Assembly (NCBI RefSeq): GCF_000003605.2
Contig: NW_003129368.1
Span: 154,894 to 185,995, forward strand
Source: Saccoglossus kowalevskii
Lineage: Eukaryota > Hemichordata > Enteropneusta > Harrimaniidae
DNA: 31,102 nt
Reading direction: 5' to 3'
Shown: positions 10,672-20,446 of the stretch, piece by piece
Layout of the letters: every line of letters starts with the position of its first letter
Numbering within the stretch: position 1 is the stretch's first letter
The notes under the pieces: generated by a model
Database searches by the model: none
What the model was told of the DNA's origin: nothing
What the model saw: the letters and a program-made list of their open reading frames with translations, nothing else
Position numbers and translations under genes: made by a program

Positions 10672-10982
10672 TTGCGCGTCGGTCGATACTCCTGCTAGAT
10701 TGTTTTCATGCATACTTTGAGGTATTCTTGTAATAACCTTATTATTATACATCTTTTCCTTCAAGGATACATCATGGAAATGCTGAAATCCAAAAAGTTT
10801 AGAACAGAATTAAACCCTGATGGCGGCCATGTTTGTTTTTATTATTAGAGGACGCTCACACGCGTAATCATGCCATATTTGGAATTCGCATTCCCTTATA
10901 CAGTAGGATGAAAATACCCCGTAAAATATCGCAAAATCGCGGCATGCTGTAACTTATGACATTACAGTGACAGATGTATAAT
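10672..10982 (+). repeat. Composite dispersed repeat, copy 2 (segment B then segment A)
   Basis: The copy begins GCGCGTCGGTCGATACTCC, continues through GAGGTATTCTTGTAATAACC and TTTTTATTATTAGAGGACGC (segment B), and ends with segment A (CGCGTAATCAT to CAGATGTATAATAAT). Segment A matches 283-402 in the same orientation, but segment B is inverted relative to the copy at 283-600. It sits in MACROD2 intron 3, about a dozen bases after a splice donor. Confidence 0.75.
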
Positions 10983-11053
10983 AATAGTCATTACTCTTTA
11001 TTTCTTTCTAATGAAAACTTTCTCATTAGTGTTTTGTTTCAATTACCAGAATT

Positions 11054-11176
11054 CCACTCTGACAACCACATTAGGACCACAGTTATTCTCCCCCTTCACT
11101 CTGACAACCACAATAATGAATCACAGTTATTCTCTTCTTCCACTCAGACAACCATATTAATCAACCACAGTTGTTA
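11054..11176 (+). repeat. Three tandem copies of a 42-44-bp unit
   Basis: CACTCTGACAACCACA-type starts at 11055, 11097 and 11141, each followed by a CACAGTTATTCTC-like end. The repeat lies about 45 bp upstream of the microexon acceptor. Confidence 0.85.
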
Positions 11177-11220
11177 ATTTTTAATTATGTTCACTTATTT
11201 GTTTTATTCTATATTTACAG

Positions 11221-11241
11221 GATATAAGTTGCCCGCTAAAT
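11221..11241 (+). CDS. MACROD2: MACROD2-like, 21-bp microexon
   Basis: Acceptor ATATTTACAG and donor GTAAGT bracket 21 bases. With phase-1 joins on both sides they read GYKLPAK and supply the first base of the next tyrosine. This fits between KITSG and YVIHTVGP exactly as GYDLPAKYVIHTVGP does in vertebrate MACROD2. It is too short to show as an independent reading frame; phase, splice sites and homology together support it. Confidence 0.92.
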
Positions 11242-12094
11242 GTAAGTATAACCCACATTTTCTGTTTTCCCCTGTATTACAGACAATGTAAGACGTATAT
11301 GATGGGGAGACTATCTTTTCTCTTCACTTTAGCTGTTGTCATCACTGTCATTGTTATTGTTATTGTCATCACCATTATAGTCTATTTATTTATTTTCATC
11401 GTTTTTTCCATTCATTTTTGCTATCCTTGAAGACTTAGCAGGGGATGTGCTAATTTTTCCGAAGAAATTTTAGTTACATGTATACATCTATAAATTTGTG
11501 TTAGTTTACTTTCTACCACAATGGCACACTATAAAACCATGAACACACTGGTATTCAAAGACTAGTCACACTGTTAATGCTAAGAAAGGACACATGAGAC
11601 TGCATTGCAATTTGAAGTTGGGGAATTGAGTGTCACGCTAGGCATTGTCATGTGTCACCTTATAGTAACCCTCAAAGCTGTTGAGTGTCATTGTGTGTTT
11701 GTGACACAGTGGCTCTGCATCGGGCATTGTAGCGGACAGGCGATCAAAATATATTTGACTCATGTCATGTTAAGGGCAATGTCGTACCCGACCCGCGCCA
11801 GCATTCTCTGTGCGGCAATTCCCCCAAATTAAATGAAAAGGTGCTGGTATTTGAAAAATTTATATAACGTGGCAAGGCATCGCATGTTGTAGAAATTGTC
11901 AAGACTGCAAGAGATAACAAAGCATGGTTAAAAGCAAGAATTACAATTCGGTAAAAGCTGCAAGTGAATAATGATTTAAGTGAATGATCTGGATGCAATA
12001 TAGATTATGAGTGACTGGTAAATGTGAACAATTGACTACTACAAAGTGAAAGTGAAATCCAAGCAGGATCTTTTCAGCAAAAGCTTATGCAGGT
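11242..12094. other. Intron 4, left part without recognised gene
   Basis: No exon was recognised. A GTTATTGTTATTGTCATCACC-like low-complexity patch lies near 11337-11390 and a short GC-rich patch at about 11785-11825. Part may be the downstream end of the DIRS-like fossil that follows. Confidence 0.4.
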
Positions 12095-12282
12095 TCAAAC
12101 ATTGGAATGAATGTTTTGATAGCATTGTTCAAAACCATTGCGAGTGCCAAGGTTGGTTGGTTTAGTTTTGAAGTTCATTGTGGTTGGTAAGGAATTCTGC
12201 ATGAAACGTGGTGGCTGGTAGAGCTGGTAAAATTCACTACAGTAAAGGTCTTGATGAGCCAGTCGGGAAGGGGGACGGTCGA

Positions 12283-12408
12283 TTCGTCCCAAATCACATT
12301 CGTCCCAAGTCGATTCGTCCCACAAGTCGATTCGTCTCAAGTCGATTCGTCCCACAAGTTAATTCGTCCCAAAGTCGATTCGCCCCACAAGTCGATCGAT
12401 TCGTCAGA
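12283..12408 (+). repeat. Left arm: tandem TCGATTCGTCCCA motifs
   Basis: At least six copies of a motif of the form (C/A)AAGTCGATTCGTCCCA, some with ACATTCGTCCCA in place of the GATTCGTCCCA version. The right arm (13343-13480) carries the same two versions as reverse complements. Confidence 0.92.
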
Positions 12409-12537
12409 TTTAAGGTTAGCCCACTACTAACTCACCAAATAAACACAAAAATCCAAACAACGAACTGTTCACGTACACGTCATGCACTGGCATGCATAAT
12501 TGTTCGTTATGCCATTTTGTTTTTGCCGATGTTATAA

Positions 12538-13275
12538 ACAAATACACCGCACACGCAACGTGGAGTTATTAGTTAGTAAATACAAATACACCGTACATGC
12601 AACGTACAAGTTATTAGTTAATAAATACAAACACACCTTACATGCAACGTAGAGTTATTAGTTAATAAATACAAATACATCGTACATGCAATGTAGAGTT
12701 ATTAGTTAATAAATACAAATACATCGTACATGCAACGTACAAGTTATTAGTTAATAAATACAAATACACCGCACATGCAACGTAGAGTTATTAGTTAATA
12801 AATACAAATACACCGTACACGCAACGTACAAGTTATTAGTTAATAAATACAAATACACCGCACACGCAACGTAGAGTTATTAGTTAATAAATACAAATAC
12901 ACCGCACACGCAACGTAGAGTTATTAGTTAATAAATACAAATACATCGTACATGCAACGTACAAGTTAATAAATACAAATACACCGCAGACGCAACATAG
13001 AGTTATTAGTTAATAAATACAAATACACCGCACACGCAACGTAGAGTTATTAGTTAATAAATACAAATGCATCGTACATGCAACGTACAAGTTATTAGTT
13101 AATAAAATACACCTTACATGCAACGTAGAGTTATTAGTTAATAAATACAAATACATCGTACATGCAACGTACAAGTTATTAGTTAATAAATACAAATACA
13201 CCGCAGACGCAACGTAGAGTTATTAGTTAATAAATACAAATACACCGTACACGCAACGTGGAGTTATTAGTTAGC
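12538..13275 (+). repeat. 44/45-bp minisatellite, 17 units of two types
   Basis: Units start ACAAATACACCG and end TTATTAGTTAATAAAT. Two types differ at the middle: GTAGAG or GTGGAG (44 bp, H) and GTACAAG (45 bp, C). The order along the + strand is HCHHCHCHHCHHCHCHH. Unit 10 lacks a 7-bp segment, and the junction of units 13 and 14 lacks 5 bp or so. The C type usually carries TACATGC upstream of the marker, and H often CACACGC or CAGACGC, so the types are consistent along their length. Confidence 0.93.
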
Positions 13276-13342
13276 GTGTCAGTAACAGTTGGCATAGAAA
13301 TTGACCCTGCTCAAGATCGTAACGCTGACCGAAAATTAAAAA

Positions 13343-13480
13343 AAATGGACGAATGTGAATTGGGACGAATGTGAAATGGGACGAATGTGAATTGGGACGA
13401 ATCGACTTGTGGGACGAATGTGAATTGGGACGAATCGACGAATGTGTTGGGACGAATATGAATTGGGATGAATTGACTGT
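13343..13480 (-). repeat. Right arm: inverted tandem TGGGACGAAT motifs
   Basis: About eight copies of TGGGACGAAT followed by CGACTTG or GTGAAT; this is the reverse complement of the left arm at 12283-12408. It forms the other half of the foldback structure. Confidence 0.92.
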
Positions 13481-15867
13481 GAATCGTCGGGAAAGCTGGC
13501 CACTGCGTTTGTTGTGGCAGCTCCAGAGCGAAAACTGTGTATAAGGAGGGTTCTGATCGGGTCTGTGATAATTTGGCTTGTGGGATATGAGCCATCGATA
13601 AATGGGAACGCTGGTGCATGCTGAGAGAATGTGGTACTTGCCTCAGTGTATTTACTGCATGCTCTCACTGCACAAATTGAGGAGCCAGATGTCAGTTTGT
13701 GGCCACGTCAAAATGGGTCGTTCTTGGCTACCTTTATGTTGAGAATGATTGTACTACCAAGGTTGACGTTGGATCGGAGTAGAATGCGTTCGCAAGGCAA
13801 ACTTGCTTACTCGTAGAAACCAAAAAAAAATGTTATGGTGAATGCAGCTCATAACATCAATATATCTGTAGTGCCAATATTGACTAAACAGCATATCATA
13901 ACTAGTTTAATTGAATGGTTATGGGTATTTGTGTAGCTGTAGGGTCGCAATTTGTTTCTTGATGTCCTGGCGCAGGAGATGATCTTCTGTGTGCTGTCAT
14001 AGGATGGCACTGAGATATACATTGTTTGTTTCATACGCCAGTGACAGCGATGCTAGGTGCGTGACAAAGAGGATGGCAGAGCAGCGTGTGAATGGTAGCA
14101 GAGCAAGACCGTAGGTGTGACAGTAGACTGTCAACAGTCCTCGCCTAATGTACTTGTGTTTCCTAGACATTCAAACGCCATAGACGTTTGATTGGAAATG
14201 CAAAACATTTCACGGATCGGGTAAGAAATCTTACCAGTGAATTGCAGCACTGGACAGTCGGACATGCCTAACAGCACTCCATATTTCCTGTCTCGGTGTT
14301 CGCAATTTATTCACGCCTATTACGTTTATACACAATATTTCTTAGTAATAACAAATTAATATTAGGTACGATTGACTGTCGACAGTCTAATGTGACAGAT
14401 ATTGTAATATCACGTCTGCCTTGACTGATATGTGTGAAGTGTTGTGGTAGCAATGCTGTTAGTGATGTAGAAGGATGGTTGATTTTCCAACGCTTTCGTT
14501 GCACCACCATGTAATGTCCAGCCTGAAATCGTCTGACAGGTTTATGATTTAAGTGAGTTGTGGATAGGTCAATCATGTGTCCGAGCAAGATGTGATCAGC
14601 GGGAACACATTTGTATGCAAAACTCAGGGTGCCAGTGAGGCAGCTGTCACTTGGTACATGACTGTCTGTTGAGCCACTTTTGTAGCATTGTGGTGAGATC
14701 TGCCATTTTTTCGCTTGGCAGTCATATGACCATGGAGTTGCTGTCAAGTTCAATGCTTAGAAATGTCAGTGTTGTAGCTAGGCTCTTGATTTACTCTTTT
14801 GAAATGGGTACAACCAGGTGGGTGCATTTGTTGAGCATGATGTCCTGGATGTGCTGGCACTTGTTGATGTTAGGTGGGCCCACTGTGAAGAAATTGTGAA
14901 ATTAATGTAGTAGGTGGCAATTCAGTTAGTGTTGAACGTAGACCAAAAGGCAATACTCTATCAAAGAAGTAGAAGCCCTGCTACTTTTAACAGAGGAGTC
15001 TTATTTTCTAATGGAGCACACAAAAAATGAATGCCTTTTGTAAACAGGGACCATGCTTTATGTAGATTGCTACTGTTGTTGAAACTATTTACACTATTGC
15101 TAGTTGGGTGTGACAAGTCATTGATAAGACATATCCCCTATTCTTTTTTATGTGGACCTTATTTTGTGAATGGTGGTGCTCGAAGGTGCTGATGGCATTT
15201 ACTAACTTGACTTTATTCATAATTGCTTCGGTTATAACTGATGGATTGGAGCCTGCACTTTTTGCCTTGTGAGTGTAAAGTTGGTGATGGTGATGATAGG
15301 ACTTGCCTTAGGTGCTGCAGATATGTTGATGACTGTGTGGGCATATTGTTGTGCATAATTCCCAATTGAGTGCTGGTCTTCTAGTGATGGACATCCTTGT
15401 CTACTGTCAATAAATGGGTCAGGTATGCTCCAATTGCAGACATTGGGGTAGCGGGATACGTCTTCACGAAAAGCCATACTTCGGGTTTATAGATGTCAGA
15501 TTTTTCGCCATTGAATCTGATAATTGATGAGGCGGACTGCTTTTTGCAGAAAATAGAAGGCAAGATTCAAATGATCCAAATTCTGACACCCATCTGCCTA
15601 GCGTATTAACGGATTTTGCTCTGAAAGGCAACTGTAGCAACAGACAGGTTGTCTGGGTCTAATCTGAAACGTGTAAAAATCGATGGGGCGAAGTTTGGGT
15701 GTTGGTTGTCAGATGCAGGTTGGAAAGTGGAAGTGAATGGCAGTGAATGGTTGAGTAATGGTAGTGAGGTTGTTTATCGTTGTCACTATATATTGTGGTT
15801 TGCCCTGTCATCTGTATCTCTAATACACCAATTTGGTACAAAGTTTAGATTACCTCTTCAGTTAATT

Positions 15868-16460
15868 GCTTTGAGCTTATCATATGAGTGATTGTCTGTC
15901 GACTTCTTCTTGAAAACTACCAGCCTGAATGCTTTGATACTTGATGTATATGTACCTTGGGTAGGCCTCTCTTAAATTTGTTCATTTCATGATGATATCT
16001 TCAAATCTCTAATTTTGGTGAATATTTTTGTCATTTTTGGTAAAAAGTGATATTTTCGACTTCTTGTTTAAAAAGCAAGTCTGATTGCTTTGAAATTACA
16101 TATAGGTACTACATGTGGACCTCTCTCAGATTTGTTCATTTTGTGATGATATCATTCATCCTCTAATTTTGGTGAATATTTTTGTCATTTTTGGTAAAAA
16201 GTGATATTTTCAACTTCTTCTTAAAAACTGCAAGTTTGATTGCTTTGATATTACATATATAGGTACTACATGTGGACCTCTCTCAGATGTGTTCATTTCC
16301 TGATTATATCTTCAATTATCTAACTTTAATAAATTAATTTTGTGATTTTTGGTAAAGAGTGATATTTTCAAATTCTTGTCGAAAACATCAAGTCCGATTG
16401 CTTTGATACTATACATATTGTTCCTTTTCTAATGATATCTTCAGTTCTTTAATTGAAATG
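15868..16460 (+). repeat. Tandem array, about 156-bp units, 3.5 copies
   Basis: CGACTTCTTCTTGAAAAC-like markers occur at 15901, 16057, 16211 and 16369, so spacings are 156, 154 and 158 bp. Units contain GATTGCTTTGATA, GTACTACATGTGGACCTCTC and TTTTGGTAAAAAGTGATATT. The first unit matches the single copy at 636-810. It lies just upstream of the STGIYG exon of MACROD2. Confidence 0.9.
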
Positions 16461-16582
16461 TGCATTGCTAACAGAGAAGCTATCTCAGCCGACAGGCTGC
16501 TTGTTGATGAAATTACCAATGAAGATCATTTTAAGCATGTGAATATGTAATCACTAATCTCAGCATTGATTATTTTATGTAG

Positions 16583-16717
16583 ATGTTATACATACTGTTG
16601 GTCCTATGGGTGAGGACGAAAATAAACTGGAAAGTTGTTATAAAACAAGTTTAAACATTTTGAAAAAACACTCATTAAGAACTCTTGCAATGCCTTGTGT
16701 ATCTACAGGAATTTATG
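16583..16717 (+). CDS. MACROD2: MACROD2-like, exon with STGIYG motif
   Basis: Acceptor TTTTATGTAG, donor GTAGG. It encodes (Y)VIHTVGPMGEDENKLESCY, then LNILKKHSLRTLAMPC and VSTGIYG. The HTVGP strand and the STGIYG diphosphate-binding loop are both intact. It is separated from the microexon by a 5.3-kb intron filled by an antisense DIRS-like fossil and a tandem repeat. Confidence 0.95.
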
Positions 16718-16884
16718 GTAGGTGTAAATTACCTATTTATATACTCGGTATGATCTAGAGCAATACATACATGTTCATAGTGTATACTTTGCAGATAAAA
16801 TTTATATATAACCACACTATAATGATCTGGTGTATTATGATGTATTATCAACATGCATAGAAGGCTATGCAATTATTTGTCATT

Positions 16885-17480
16885 CTGAGACATGCCTCGA
16901 CCGATCACATTCAAACTTCATACACACATCATATATCTTTGTCGTAAATGGTTGGATTTTGTTCTAACTTGATACATACATTGGACAATATGGGACCTTG
17001 ATGCACATCATTTTGTTTTTCAGATCAGATTCATTTCTGCCATTACAAAACCAGATCTTTGGTACATTATTTTGTTTTTGAGTTCACATTTCAAATGGTG
17101 GCCATTTTGTTTGAATGAATGCTGTTTTAGGACCACATCTCTGACATGTCTTGATCATGTTCTAACTTTATATATATCATACATATTAATTTGTTCAATA
17201 ATCCGATTCTAGATGGCCAAATGGTGGTCATTTTAATGTTAAAAATGCATCAATATTAAATTTCAGTTAATCATAGACAGCTATTGTCCATCTTGGTACA
17301 TACATCGAACATATATATGTTTTTACTTGATTGTATTTCATACAGCCAAATGCAAGCAGTGTTTTATACCCATGCCTCGGACATACATGTACATTGACTA
17401 ATCACAATCACACTTACATTATACAATGTATTATTGAAAATCAGAACTACGTCATGTCATTTGTTCTGATTCAAAATGAC
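16885..17480 (+). repeat. Diverged AATGGTGGCCATTTTG-family array in intron 5
   Basis: It contains CATGCCTCGACCGATCACATTCAAACTT split over two modules, TTGGACAATATGGGACCTTG, CATTTCAAATGGTGGCC and GATGGCCAAATGGTGGTC. These are the same modules in the same order as in the array at 20447-21656. The ends of the family are not preserved here. Confidence 0.6.
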
Positions 17481-17567
17481 TGCTTCATTTAAATTGTATT
17501 TACTATCCATCCAATAGTGACTCATGATATGACTTGTATAATATACTGATTTTTTTAAATATTTCAG

Positions 17568-17641
17568 GTTATCCAAATGATAAAGCAGGGTCAGTAGTTT
17601 TAGCCACTGTTAGGAATTGGTTAGATGTCCATGGTGATTCG
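17568..17641 (+). CDS. MACROD2: MACROD2-like, exon after STGIYG
   Basis: Acceptor AAATATTTCAG, donor GTAAG. It joins in phase 1 to give GYPNDKAGSVVLATVRNWLD and VHGDS, and ends in phase 0. It corresponds to the GFPNEPAAVIALNTIKEWL helix in vertebrate MACROD2. The following intron is 6.4 kb and its 81-bp minisatellite begins about 90 bp after the donor. Confidence 0.95.
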
Positions 17642-17730
17642 GTAAGAATTAATACTTTATATCATTTAGCCATAACCAGCAACAGTATGTGTAGATTTTA
17701 CCCCACTATAGAAATGTTATTTATCGTTGT

Positions 17731-18071
17731 ATGAATATTGGTATAGCTATCGCCATAGAACTGGAAAATAGACAGATAGTCAGACAGGGATATTATTACA
17801 TGGAGTATTACATGAATATTGGTATAGGTATCGCCATAGAACTGGAAAATAGACAGATAGTCAGGCAGGAATATTATTACATGGAGTATTACATGAATAT
17901 TGGTATAGGTATCGCCATAGAACTGGAAAATAGACAGATAGTCAGACAGGGATATTATTACATGGAGTATTACATGAATATTGGTATAGGTATCGCCATA
18001 GAACTGGAAAATAGACAGATAGTCAGGCAGGGATATTATTACATGGAGTATTACATGAATATTGGTATAGC
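17731..18071 (+). repeat. 81-bp minisatellite, left part (4 units plus 17 bp)
   Basis: ATGAATATTGGTATAG starts at 17731, 17812, 17893, 17974 and 18055: exact 81-bp spacing. The unit has no stop in one frame on either strand, so both strands show open frames of a 27-residue period (for example YYYMEYYMNIGIGIAIELEN). The frame lies within a MACROD2 intron and has no splice support, so I do not call it a gene. The fifth unit stops after 17 bp where a LINE begins. Confidence 0.95.
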
Positions 18072-18895
18072 TTTTCAAACAAGATTTAAAAATTGAAAAT
18101 TACCTAATTAATATGCAGAACCATGGTCTTAGAAGGTTAATTGCAAAATTCAGGACAAGCAACCATGACCTTAAAATTGAGAAAGGCAGACATAATAATG
18201 TGCCGCTGGATAAAAGAACATGTGATATGTGCAGCCAAAATATAGTTGAGGATGAGCAACATTTTGTAATGAAATGTCCAGCTTACAGTCACCATAGGGA
18301 CAAATTATTCCTGACTGCACAAAATAAAATTCCAAATTTTGATAAAGAAAATAGTCAGAATAAATTCATTTTGATTATGGCAAACCATACTCTAGCACCA
18401 GCCTTAGCTGTCTTCTTAAAAAACAGCTATGGAACAAAACAGCAACAACTATCAGTGTATTAGGCCACATTTTGTGTTCATTCTATATTCTGTATTCACC
18501 ATTGGCTGCAAATTGTATTTTTTTGTTTTTGACTTGTTTTTTTTTTTTTTTTTTAGAAAANNNNNNNNNNNNNNNNNNNNNNNNNNNNNNNNNNNNNNNN
18601 NNNNNNNNNNNNNNNNNNNNNNNNNNNNNNNNNNNNNNNNNNNNNNNNNNNNNNNNNNNNNNNNNNNNNNNNNNNNNNNNNNNNNNNNNNNNNNNNNNNN
18701 NNNNNNNNNNNNNNNNNNNNNNNNNNNNNNNNNNNNNNNNNNNNNNNNNNNNNNNNNNNNNNNNNNNNNNNNNNNGTTTTTATTTTTTGTTTTCTTTTTT
18801 AGATTGTAGTTTTTTTTTTAATTTCTTTCTGTAAGACCCTTTTTATCCTTTCCTAAGGATTTTATGCGTCTAATAAAAAAATATAGTAAATATAG
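18072..18895 (+). mobile_element. 5'-truncated LINE 3' end inserted in the 81-bp array
   Basis: Directly after the minisatellite break, the sequence reads FKQDLKIENYLINMQNHGLR and continues to a stop at 18461-18463. It contains KFRTSNHDLKIEKGR and the terminal zinc-knuckle CDMCSQNIVEDEQHFVMKC (C-x2-C-x8-H-x4-C). This is the C-terminus of LINE ORF2, as in several invertebrate non-LTR clades. A T-rich 3' untranslated region follows, broken by a run of N, and the copy ends in an ATATAGTAAATATAG tail. The reverse transcriptase and endonuclease are missing through 5' truncation. Confidence 0.88.
18561..18775. other. Assembly gap (N run)
   Basis: 215 undetermined bases flanked by poly-T-rich sequence within the LINE 3' untranslated region. 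The real distance may differ. Confidence 0.98.
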
Positions 18896-19688
18896 TATCG
18901 CCATAGAACTGGAAAATAGACAGATAATCAGGCAGGGATATTATTACATGGAGTATTACATGAATATTGGTATAGGTATCACCATAGAACTGGAAAATAG
19001 ACAGATAGTCAGGCAGGGATATTATTACATGGAGTATTACATGAATATTGGTATAGGTATCACCATAGAACCGGAAAATAGACAGATAGTCAGACAGGGA
19101 TATTATTACATGGAGTATTACATGAATATTGGTATAGGTATCACCATAGAACTGGAAAATAGACAGATAGTCAGGCAGGGATATTATTACATGGAGTATT
19201 ACATGAATATTGGTATAGGTATCACCATAGAACTGGAAAATAGACAGATAGTCAGGCAGGGATATTATTACATGGAGTATTACATGAATATTGGTATGGG
19301 TATCACCATAGAACTGGAAAATAGACAGATAGTCAGGCAGGGATATTATTACATGGAGTATTACATGAATATTGGTATAGGTATCACCATAGAACTGGAA
19401 AATAGACAGATAGTCAGGCAGGGATATTATTACATGGAGTATTACATGAATATTGGTATAGGTATCACCATAGAACTGGAAAATAGACAGATAGTCAGGC
19501 AGGGATATTATTACATGGAGTATTACATGAATATTGGTATAGGTATCACCATAGAACTGGAAAATAGACAGATAGTCAGGCAGGGATATTATTACATGGA
19601 GTATTACATGAATATTGGTATAGGTATCGCCATAGAACTGGAAAATAGACAGATAGTCAGGCAGGGATGTTATTACATGGAGTAATAT
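18896..19688 (+). repeat. 81-bp minisatellite, right part (64 bp plus 9 units)
   Basis: The first 64 bp (TATCGCCATAGAAC onward) are exactly the missing part of the unit broken at 18071; full units follow at 18960 and every 81 bp to 19608. Eight inner units carry TATCACC where the left array, the broken unit and the last unit carry TATCGCC. The last unit decays into ATATTAATATGG. Confidence 0.95.
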
Positions 19689-19689
19689 T

Positions 19690-20446
19690 AATATGGCTTC
19701 TGGGTTTCTTATAAAAAATATTCATTGATGCTGGTCACCGCTGTGTCTACCCACTCCACGTCTAAGAACGTGGTCCAAAATAACTGTGTGATAAGTTGGT
19801 TGCTGGCCTTGTCTGTGTCTCAACACTACTTGCCTAGGAATGTGATCACTGCAATAAAGTCTTTGCAGCAATGTCCTTCTGTTTCTTACATGTACATATA
19901 ATATCTCTGTTGTTTAGGCTTTGGCGTATTTGACTTCTAGTTTGCATAAATAAAAATCCAGCTTTGCTACAATGTAGCATTAGCGTGATTTCCATTTGAG
20001 TACACTTCAGTGTCGCTACAGCATAATTCATTCTGAACGATGTTTGATAGATTGTTCTGCTAGTATCTTAATTGTATAATTATATTTCAAGCAAGATAGA
20101 GTAAAGCTTCAAATGAGTTGCGTGAGCTAGGCATAGTGAGCAGAAAAAATAGACAGAAAACATAAAGTTTGCAAAAAATCTACCTCTGTCAGGTAAATTG
20201 TATCAGTGTCAAGATTGCAGCTGTTAGATATTATTTGAGTTTTATTACATATCTACAAGTATGAGTGAGTATACGTCTGTAAAAAGCATAACTTTTATGT
20301 GAAAATAAGACACAAACCCGAGGAAAATATTATCGCGCATAAATTGTTTAAATACATGTATAAATATGTTTTCAACGACAGAAAAATGCATGATATGTGG
20401 TCAGTATTTACAGTTCACCTTCATTACTGGTAATTACAAAACTATT
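19690..20446. other. Intron 6 interval without recognised feature
   Basis: No coding exon, RNA gene or clear repeat was recognised between the minisatellite and the repeat starting at 20447. Confidence 0.5.

Larger units (their letters stand above)
12270..13485. mobile_element. Foldback DNA transposon with 8-bp target-site duplication
   Basis: The element is 1,216 bp. GTCGGGAA occurs immediately before it (12262-12269) and immediately after it (13486-13493). The ends are inverted: GGGGGACGGTCGATTCGTCC on the left and the reverse complement GATTCACAGTCAATTCATCC on the right agree at about two thirds of positions. Both arms are tandem arrays of a CGTCCCA-containing motif in opposite orientation, and the interior is a 17-unit minisatellite. 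No transposase is encoded, so it is non-autonomous. An 8-bp duplication fits hAT- or P-type transposases; the superfamily is not determined. It splits the DIRS-like recombinase. Confidence 0.88.
12095..15650 (-). mobile_element. DIRS-like (tyrosine-recombinase) retrotransposon fossil
   Basis: On the minus strand, about 14900-14300 shows reverse transcriptase and RNase H features of DIRS-like elements, such as LTGTLSFA and MIDLSTTH. About 14040-12100 shows a tyrosine recombinase, with ICAVRACSKY and the recombinase box around HSFRSGAATT. The recombinase is interrupted by a foldback element (12270-13485) and continues beyond it. Upstream, 15230-15560 is open in places and may be the older 5' portion, but I cannot name it. 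The element is a broken fossil with several breaks besides the insertion, so an old insertion; its terminal repeats were not found. It lies antisense in MACROD2 intron 4. Confidence 0.75.

Noticed and set aside
11765-11998. Minus-strand frame with a GC-rich end
   Set aside because: No recognisable domain or splice support; at best a decayed edge of the DIRS-like fossil.
12208-12537. 109-codon frame rich in RFV and FVP motifs, and its opposite-strand partner at 13311-13668
   Set aside because: The periodic text is produced by the CGTCCCA arm repeats of the foldback element, not by a protein gene.
18429-18834. Frames crossing the N run
   Set aside because: Undetermined bases and poly-T; no information.
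17731-19685. Long open frames of a 27-residue period on both strands
   Set aside because: They follow from an 81-bp unit (a multiple of three) that lacks stops. They lie in an intron, have no splice or homology support, and are open on both strands equally.
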